Assembly (NCBI GenBank): GCA_021399435.1
Contig: JAJTUP010000034.1
Location: forward strand, 186,001-250,000
Direction of reading: 5' to 3'
From: Diaporthe sp. PMI_573
Lineage: Eukaryota > Ascomycota > Sordariomycetes > Diaporthales > Diaporthaceae
Length of the DNA: 64,000 nt
The position numbers and the translations under genes were made by a program. Numbering within the stretch: the stretch's first letter is position 1; every line of letters begins with the position of its first letter. This document shows, one piece after another, positions 56,595-64,000 of the stretch. The notes under the pieces are model-generated. The model was given only the letters and a program-made list of their open reading frames with translations, had not been told where the DNA came from and searched no databases.

Positions 56595-57657
56595 TGACGG
56601 TATGGACAGGCGTTCCGGGTATATACGGTAGACATTTGTGTTGATGACATTCGGGCAAGAGAAAAAGTTCTGGGCAGCATCAACAGGTTCAGGCATGATT
56701 GGACATGGCAAGAGCTGTGTCGGTGCATCTCGGTTGTCCATGACGATTCATCATAATACCCCATACAAGGTCTTGTCGCGCGAGTGGCTTTACTAGTACC
56801 TACTTGACTTACACAGGCGTTTGGAAAAGGGGCCCCAGCGGTCCCTTGGTCTTACAATAAACTTGTCTTCTCACTTCGAGCCTCTGGTCTTTTTGAACAT
56901 CCCATGTGATCGGAGTATGAAATCCTGGAGGGGGAAGGGGCAATCTGACCCCTGATACATGTGATCCCATCCTGGTTCACAAAACGAGAGCAATCAAGAT
57001 GATAACTGTCTAACCGCCCCGTGTAAACCCTACTTCTCCACGAGTATAAATCCGCCAAAAACATTGACAGCAACGGTCCGACATGCTTCGCCATGCTACA
57101 AGCGCATCCTTTGTCTTGTTGCTGTGGGAGCCAGGAAGGCTTGTTTATATACGGCACAGCCATTGAAGGCAAACTAGGACTGGTTTGTGCCTTAACAGTT
57201 GCAGCCATCAAAGGTTAAATAAAAGCCATGACGTCTTCCTCAACGGACCCTCTCGACTGCATCTCGGCTGCAGGATTGGGCATGTCTGTTTGCCTTGTCC
57301 CGAACTCAGGGGAGCTGCACTAGCCGGGCGATGCGCCTCAGGTGTGGGGGATCTCTCAGTGGGTGTGTGGGGTGTCTTCGGCTTGGCCCGTGGCAATCTA
57401 CACTACCTACTGTTACCCACCCAGAAGCTAACCCCCCAAGGCAGCTGTGCAGGTACCTGGGTACCTGCGTTGCCTGTCATCGTTCGTTCGCGCGTGCTCC
57501 TTCTGGGGGGCAGATCTTTGCTGTAGCTCTCCATCCCAGCGGGCCGCAAGCAGCAGCTCCACACTCCGGTCTTGAGTCGAAACCAACAAGGCTGAGCTGC
57601 CGCGATACTCGGCCCTTTTTTCTTGCCCTTCGCATATCTGGGGATGAGCATTCCAAC
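56595..57657. other. intergenic, 1.1 kb
   Basis: 3' flank of the kinase gene and promoter of clp1. Contains the paired element AGGTACCTGGGTACCTGC at 57451-57468. No gene seen. Confidence 0.5.
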
Positions 57658-59192
57658 ATGTCAATTCCAGGATTAGGGCAGCTGCCCATCAAGGTACGTC
57701 AGAGTCTACTGCCATCCCCGTAGCATCAACGGCCGAGCTCAACCCACTTCACAGACAACAAGCCAGCTAACTAATTCCTACCTCGAAACTCGCAGGCAGC
57801 CAGCACCCCCAACCGCAAGATCACCCTCCGACCCTTCTGGGAGTGGCGCTTCGAGATCCCCCATAACTCCACCGTCGCCGTGCGCCTCGTCTCCGGCACC
57901 GCAGAGCGCGACGGCACCGAGCTCGCCCTCAACGTCACCTACAAGTTCCGCGGCATCAAGTCCAAGATCCTGACCTGGCGCGGCTGCGAGATCGACATCG
58001 AGCCCTCGGGCGACTTCGACGAGTATGTGGCCGAGTACGTGAGCCCCGACGAGACGCTCCAGGTGTCCTACCTGAACCTGCACTTCCTGCTCGACGGCCT
58101 GCGGAGGGAGGCCAGGGCCAAGAACGCGACCGGGCCGAGGGTCCTGGTCGCCGGCGCCAGGGACGTGGGCAAGACGAGCCTGGCTCGCACGCTGGCCGCG
58201 CTGGCGGTCAAGTCTGGCGCCCAGCCGGTGGTGGCCAATATGGACCCGCGCGAGGGCATGCTGAGTCTGCCCGGGACACTCACTGCCGCCGTCTACGCCA
58301 CGATCATGGACCTGGATGGTGAGGGTACCAATGGGTGGGGTGGCACGCCGACCAGCGGGCCATCCGGTGTGCCCGTGAAGCTGCCCATCGCGCAATATTA
58401 CGGTCGCCAGAACGCCACGGACGATATCCAGTTATACAAGGGAATTGTGTCCAAGCTGGCTGGGGCCGCAACGGCGCGCATGAGCAGCGATGTGGATGTC
58501 AAGAGCTCGGGGATGATCATCGATACGCCAGGCATCAACTTCTCCGGCCAGATCGAAGCAGGGGCCTTGGACATCTTAACGCACGTGGTCGACGAGTTCT
58601 CGGTCAACATCATCGTTGTTCTGGGCTCACCCCAGATACACGCAGAGCTACAAAAGCACTTTGCTACGGAAAAGACGACGCTGGGCGAGCCGGTCGCGTT
58701 GGTGATGCTTGACAAGTCACACGGTGTCGTCGAGAGGGACGAGGGCTGGATGAAGGCTATGCAGGAGGCTGCAATTAAGGAATATTTCTTTGGCGACAGC
58801 AAAAGGACCCTGAGTCCCTTTACTCAGCAAGTGGATCTTGATTCCGTGGCTATCTACCGCATTCCCGAGCGTAAGTCCTGATTCTCCTATTGTGATGTGA
58901 TCAGCGCTGACAGCGACGAGCAGCGAATGAGTATGGCAGTGAGGGAAGAGGACTTGAGAAAATCGAACCCACGCCAGCCCTGTCCCACTGGACCCTAGCG
59001 GTTATGAACGCTTCGGTCGGCGACTCCCCGGAAAGCATACGGACAGCTTCGGTGCTGGGATTTGTCTACATCTCGGACGTCATCAAGGATAGACGGAAGC
59101 TGAGCATGCTGACGCCAGTGAGCGGCAGGCTCGGCATGCGGCCATTATTATGGGGGAGCTGGCCAGAGCAATTCATCAATCTCTTGGGGTGA
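57658..59192 (+). CDS. clp1: mRNA cleavage and polyadenylation factor Clp1, 3 exons
   Basis: Exons 57658-57693, 57796-58870 and 58924-59192 encode 459 residues. Clp1 is a P-loop protein of cleavage factor IA that bridges Pcf11 in mRNA 3'-end formation in the nucleus; animal relatives are RNA 5'-kinases. The N-terminal beta domain has LRPFWEWRFEIP and GTELALNVTYKF. The P-loop is GARDVGKTS at about 130-138. Later marks are NMDPREGMLSLPGTL, YYGRQNATDDIQLYKG, MIIDTPGINFSG (Walker B) and NIIVVLGSPQIHAEL. The last exon gives NEYGSEGRGLEKIEPTP, IRTASVLGFVYISDV and the closing RPLLWGSWPEQFINLLG. The first exon is only 12 codons (MSIPGLGQLPIK), and introns are 102 and 53 bp with GTACGT and GTAAGT donors. 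The acceptor at 57795 could shift by one codon. Confidence 0.92.
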
Positions 59193-60293
59193 GCGTGGCG
59201 GCTGTCACGGCGTTTGGCTTTATTAGGAGCAACGACTCCGCCACCTCACGGCTTGATTCGGTATGGGCTTCAACCTTGCATTGGGACTGGCGTTTACGGC
59301 GTCGTTTTTGCGCACTGTAGACGATTAGAGAACATTAAGAAATGGAAAAAAATCCGTCGATCATGCTCTCAGCTGAGGTTGTCCCCATGGCGCCGCGCCA
59401 CACCAGCCAACCGGAGCTCACGCGTCGTGGGCCCTTTCGTCAGTCATAGTGATACGCCTTACACTGCTCACGACAACGTTCTGGTGTTCTCTTGAAGATT
59501 TCTTTGTATTCGTGACCGGTCCATTACATTCTCATGCGTGCTACTCTGCGTAAATTTGGCATAACAGCAGGTTTGTTTCGCGCGGATCAAAACGGAGCAC
59601 AATCGTGCTGGGCCTCCGACCTCTTGTGACGGCGATTTGCTTCTTTTTCTCAGCTTACCTTCGTGACGCCCAGCGCGTGCAGATCAGGCAAGGGTGGTCA
59701 AGTGCCCACCTCAATCTCTCGACAGAAGCAACAAGATCCGCTGGGGTGAGCATACCCTCGTAATGAAGCCACCACCGCCCTGCCGCCCTAGGCCTGCCAC
59801 ACTGCTTTCATCTGGCCGCACGAGATGTCATCGAATCTACTCGCTACTGCCCCCGTGATGCACTCCGTGTAGACCTGGCCATAGTTATATTGATTGCATC
59901 AGTGGGGCCCCTCGGCTAAACACTGAGGCACGCGTTCGCAGGAAGATAGTCATGTTGCCTGCTCTTTGCTTTTCTGTAACCGGCATGACAATCCTTACAT
60001 TCATTTGTTTGAGCTACGTGACTGCTGCAAGTCAGTTTAGAATGACTCGGATGTTGTGTGGCTCGTTGCTTCCTCGTCCAGGGCTCCGGGGCCGTGTTCA
60101 TCACTCGCACCAATATATGTAACCAAGGAGGAGCATCCGAGAGCGCCATATTCCAGCTGCACGCTTCTTGCAACTTCTAATCAAGCACAAGGCTCCATGG
60201 AACGAGGCCACATCGATACAGAGGCCATTCAATTCTGTTGCATGACGCCTGCTCGATGAACCCATCACCTTTTGGGGACGGCTTAGAGTGAAG
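59193..60293. other. intergenic, 1.1 kb
   Basis: 3' flank of clp1 and upstream region of the receptor gene. Only short frames; no RNA gene or repeat recognised. Confidence 0.5.
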
Positions 60294-62299
60294 ATGGCTG
60301 CATCCTTTCCGGACTGGTTGGCGCCCCGGTCACCACATTCGAGATCCGCCAGACCGGAAAACGAATCGACACTCGATTCTGGAACAGACTGGTCTACAGC
60401 TCGGAATCTGAAAGTAATATCCCTCGTGTTCTCATCCGTCAGCCTCTTGGCCGGATCTCTGTCGATGTACTGGCTCGTCAGGATGCGTCGCAGTTTTCGT
60501 CACGAGTGAGTTTGTCTGGTCTGTATCTTTAGGGGTCTTGTATCATGCATGCTCTACCCATGGGATTGGCACAGGCTGACTTGAGTCCAAGCCTTATTCT
60601 CCTCTTGGTCGTCAGTGACCTTGTCAGGTCTTTGTGGCTCGTTATTTATTCGTGCGCCACACTTACCCGTTCACTATCAACGGATTCTGTATCAACGTTC
60701 TGCCAAATCAGCGGCTTCTTCTTCGCCATGGGAATCGAGGCTTCTGATGCTGCCGTATTACTTATCGCGCTTCATTGGACCGTCTACATATTCCGATCGG
60801 ACAGGGCAGCCGGCGAAAGCGGCATCTATCCTTATAGATACCTCGCCTTTTCCTTTTATGTCCTCTTCCCTACACTGATGGCTTCTTTGGCCTATTTCAC
60901 GAGGTTCCCAGCCTACATAGATACGGGCCAGTACTGCTACTTACCTGCCAACCCCTGGTGGGATCTTTTGTCACTATCCTGGATCCCACGATACCTGAAC
61001 TTCACTGCGATCGTTATCATGTATTGCGCTTCTTACGTGTACATCCGTATAAAGATGAGACGCTTCAGCAGACAACATGCGTCAGTCACCACGAGCCATC
61101 GAGAAAGACGGATTCCAGACTCACCACTTCTCATATGCCATGGTCTGATCCCTTCACCACTCGAATCCAGACGTGTTTCGTTCAGAGTTCCTACCAGTGG
61201 GGGAAGTCTGTACGAAGGAACCCCGGCCATTCAGGCCGAAGAGAGCATCGGATTTCGAGATTCACTGCGATCGAGGCTGGACCGAGTCAGCGTGAACTCA
61301 ACGAGACCAAAGGCCTGGCCCTGGCAGGGCTTGAACTGGGAAGGTGAAGTTGGAGAGCACACTTCTAATTCAGGTTTGGTGTCACCGAGAACAGGTGGAC
61401 CCGAACGACTGATGGAAAATGGAGGGACAGAGCACAGGCTCCAGCCACCACGGCCCTCGCTGTCAACGATCAAACTAGGAGGAAAAGTTGAGACGCTTTC
61501 CTCACAGCCATCCCTGCCTCCATGCCCCACATCTGTTGATTTCTACCGTCGCCCATTAGCCATGGCTATGCAAGAAGATGACGAGAGATCCAGGGGCGAA
61601 AACGTCATTTTCGGCAGGAGCCGTCGCCTGAATGGCAGGCAGATGCATATCTATACAATGCTTCAACAAGGACCTAGTCCCCAAACTGGGGCCAATAGGA
61701 CGCCGAGCACTCCTATTGGCTCGCTGGACTATGAGACGCTTGAGTCCGATGGGGTCTCTCGCGGCCGCGACAGGATACGCCGCCAGCTACGCCTCTTGTT
61801 CATCTATCCGGCAGTCTACACTTGTGTTTGGATATTCCCTCTCATAAGTGATGTGATTGGGTTTCATAAAGATCGCAAAGACACGCCTTATTGGATATTG
61901 GTGGCCAGCCTTGTCTCGTTGTGCGTTCAGGGCCTGGCAGACACGATTGTGTTCTGCCTCCGGGAGAAGCCTTGGAGACACATGCAGGGCGGGTTCTGGG
62001 AGAACATGGGCAGTTTCATCAACGGTCTGAGCTTCGACTCAAGGAATGAAATCGGCAAAACGAGGGAGGAGATGTTCCACGACGGCTCGAGGGCAAGGCT
62101 GAGGAGGGAAATGGAGCGGGAGCAACGCGCCAGCAGGCTGAGTCCAGGCTGCACGTCTCAGGTGTCCGAGTCTAGAAACTGGTGGGATGTTGAGCTGAAC
62201 AGCGACAACGAGGTGGACAGCCACGACGGCAAGGGTAACGATGACGAGTGGCAAGCGCATGACATGCGCAGGAACCGGGGCAGCATGCGGACTAGTTGA
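60294..62299 (+). CDS. Git3/cAMP-receptor-like G-protein-coupled receptor, 2 exons
   Basis: Exons 60294-60505 and 60592-62299 encode 639 residues. The 86-bp intron (GTGAGT donor, GCTGAC branch, CAAG acceptor) joins RMRRSFRHD to LILLLVVSDLVRSLW, restoring the usual end of helix 1 and helix 2 of fungal nutrient-sensing receptors. Helices: 1 LKVISLVFSSVSLLAGSLSM (about 41-62), 2 LILLLVVSDLVRSLWLVIY, 3 FCQISGFFFAMGIEASDAAV, 4 YLAFSFYVLFPTLMASLAYF, 5 YLNFTAIVIMYCASYVYI. A cytoplasmic loop of about 250 residues rich in Ser, Arg and Pro follows, then 6 RLLFIYPAVYTCVWIFPLIS (the Git3 C-terminal pattern) and 7 WILVASLVSLCVQGLADTIV. Such receptors couple to G-alpha and cAMP-PKA signalling in carbon sensing; the ligand here is unknown. 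N-glycosylation sequon NES before helix 1 fits an outside N terminus. Confidence 0.85.
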
Positions 62300-62384
62300 A
62301 TGTTTCATGCCCTCAGGAACGTCACGTTTGCCTAGTGTGTATGTGGCATGGGTGAGGTCTGTCACTATGATTAATTTTCAATTT

Positions 62385-63234
62385 TTAGGCCCTGAGAGTT
62401 TCTTGGCCCTGTATGAACCGCAGAAAGGCTTGTGCTATCTTGACACCATCGTGGTCGTTGTTCGCCCTGACCACACCCGAGGAGTACACGTCGTCAGCAA
62501 AGACCTTGGTGTCGTGCCGGAGCTCGAGAATCTCGCTTATGATCTCGCCCGTAAACTCTGGGTGCCCTTGCACCGTGATCGCCTTGCCCGGGAGGAGGAA
62601 GCCCTGGGTGGCACAGACGTCGTTCTCGCCGAGGTTCTGCGCGCCGTCGGGATTTGAGAAGACGATGTCACGGTGCATCTGGTGTATTTTCTGCAACGGA
62701 AGTTAGTGGATGGAAATAGGGCCACATCGAGCAGGGGGCACGCTGTTCTCTGTTCTGTCTTACCAGGGTGTCGGAACCAAACACCGCCCTCCCCGTCTCA
62801 CTCAGCTTGACCTCGGTCACACTGACCTCCCAGCCCTTGTCGTTGCGGTCGACCTTGACGCCCAGCGCCCGCCCGACGACCTGGTGCCCGAAGCAGACGC
62901 CCACCACCTTGACCCTCCCGTTGGTGGCCAGCGCCTTGCGCGTGAACGCCACCAGCTTGACGATCCACTCGTCGTCCAGGTACGCGGAGTGCTTAGACCC
63001 GCTGACGAGGACGGCATCCACCGACTCCAGGTCCGGGTACTTGTCCGGCTCGTTGACGACGTCGTAGCCGGTGATGTCCAGGTGGGCCTCGAGCGGCTCC
63101 GGGGCCAGGGCGCGGCGGAAGAGGTCGGTGAAGACGCCCCTGTAGCCGTGGTACTTGGCGTTGGCGTTGGGCACGGGGGTGTCTGCCTCGAGGATGGCGA
63201 GGCGGACCGGGGTTCTTGCGGCTGTGGATCCCAT
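62385..63234 (-). CDS. class I glutamine amidotransferase-like protein, 2 exons
   Basis: Exons 63234-62764 and 62690-62385 (73-bp intron, GTAAGA donor, GCAG acceptor) encode 258 residues, with start MGSTAARTPVRLAILEAD. A second ATG in frame 300 bp upstream (63534) would add a non-conserved 100-residue extension and is judged untranslated. The GATase fold is shown by ESVDAVLVSGSKHSAYLDDEW, the nucleophile elbow VVGVCFGHQVVGRAL (Cys near 111) and the catalytic His in TVQGHPEFTGEI (near 200), with Glu two residues on. It releases ammonia from glutamine or hydrolyses gamma-glutamyl bonds. Stand-alone members such as the yeast YLR126C group have no defined partner. Its stop lies only 86 bp from the stop of the convergent receptor gene. 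Confidence 0.9.
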
Positions 63235-64000
63235 CTTTGCGCGTCGCTTGCAGGAGCTTTCCGGTTCAAATGTGGAATAGAGAACGATATATTCCAACTG
63301 GGTGGAGGGGGCGGCTGCTCTCACCAAACAAGGGGTAGTTTCAGTTTGAGTGAATGAAGCCTTCAATTTGCAGCAGGTCCAAGGGTGCTGAGATTGAAAA
63401 AGCAATGCTTTCCGGAGGCGTACTTGCTGAGCTCTATATATATCCAGTCGATGAGAGCTTTGAATCCTATTTGCCTGCTTGGACAAGAGGACGAGGGCAA
63501 GGGAGAGCAAGCGATGCCCATGTGTGACGTCCATCTTGACTCGTAGTCGCGATAAGCGCCTTCAGAGTGGTGGTCCACAGCCGCCGCCGTTCTCGGAGCC
63601 CCCGCAAGCGCCATCTGGATGGAACTCTCCGTCGCTAGACTGAGTGCTTCACAGTAACCTCACCTCTGTGGAGGGTTTTGAGGTGAAAGACTCACCGTGA
63701 CCAATGGAGTCAGTGTCAGTGTAACTCGAAGGACTATACTCTGTTGTGTGCGCAGTGGAGGCGGCTTGCATGCATGTGGCTGATCTGCGCATGCGCTTAC
63801 CCTTGCACCTTGCTCGCGTGGCCTCTCCCTTTTCCCTCAGCTGCCGTGTACGTACTAGACTACACAGTAGGAAAACACGATCCCTAACCCTCGTAACGTC
63901 AGCAGCCACTCTTCAGATCCCATCATCCTCCTGCTCCTCAGCTGGACGTCCCGATATCACCCTCACAGTTTTCAGGCATGTGAATGCCCAATTCGTGTCA
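63235..64000. other. upstream region to window end, 0.8 kb
   Basis: 5' flank of the amidotransferase gene. The upstream in-frame extension to 63534 lacks conservation marks. Other frames are short. Nothing else recognised. Confidence 0.45.

Noticed and set aside
63235..63534. N-terminal extension of the amidotransferase to an upstream ATG
   Set aside because: The GATase domain starts directly after the ATG at 63234. The added 100 residues show no targeting signal or conserved pattern.
1..64000. CRISPR arrays, rRNA, bacterial operons, intact transposons
   Set aside because: No regularly spaced repeats, rRNA stretches, terminal repeats with transposase or reverse-transcriptase motifs were found by reading; the DNA is eukaryotic.

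Overview
This is nuclear DNA of a filamentous ascomycete, most probably a Sordariomycete. The genes carry short introns (about 42-145 bp) with GT..AG ends and CTGAC/CTAAC-type branch sites. They encode fungal families: a P450-reductase fusion of the CYP505 type, a CFEM protein, a Git3-type receptor, the ARC subunit Arb1 and a Sna3-like Pmp3 protein. No species can be named from the sequence. Splice models below were derived by hand from reading frame, GT/AG sites and remembered family conservation.

Layout. 0-3.2 kb: the 3' part of a CYP505-type P450:reductase fusion converges on a phytanoyl-CoA dioxygenase-like gene. 5.5-12.2 kb: an unknown basic coiled-coil protein and a large AAA ATPase. 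13.3-22.7 kb: a secreted phosphorylcholine-phosphatase-like HAD enzyme, the GINS subunit Psf2, a 1038-residue disordered acidic protein and an RRM-like protein. 23.4-33.9 kb: an accessory-looking stretch with long gene-free spacers. It holds two flavin monooxygenases, a multi-pass membrane protein, a nicotianamine-synthase-like gene and a spliced 79-residue cysteine-rich protein ending in a CaaX-like box. 34.1-42.9 kb: a TRAPPC12-like subunit, a PPxY membrane protein, a CFEM GPI-type protein and an MFS transporter. 43.7-64 kb: mostly housekeeping genes, namely Prp22, a Sna3-like protein, Arb1, inositol polyphosphate kinase, Clp1, a Git3-type GPCR and a class I glutamine amidotransferase.

How the genes relate. 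RNA metabolism is well represented (Prp22, Clp1, Arb1 and the RRM protein), but the genes stand singly and form no operon-like unit. The best candidate for a specialised system is 23.4-32.5 kb, where a nicotianamine-synthase-like enzyme lies near two flavin hydroxylases and a membrane protein. The link is by position only. A palindromic motif related to TACCTAGGTA recurs in spacers throughout the window. No rRNA, convincing tRNA, CRISPR array or intact transposon was seen.
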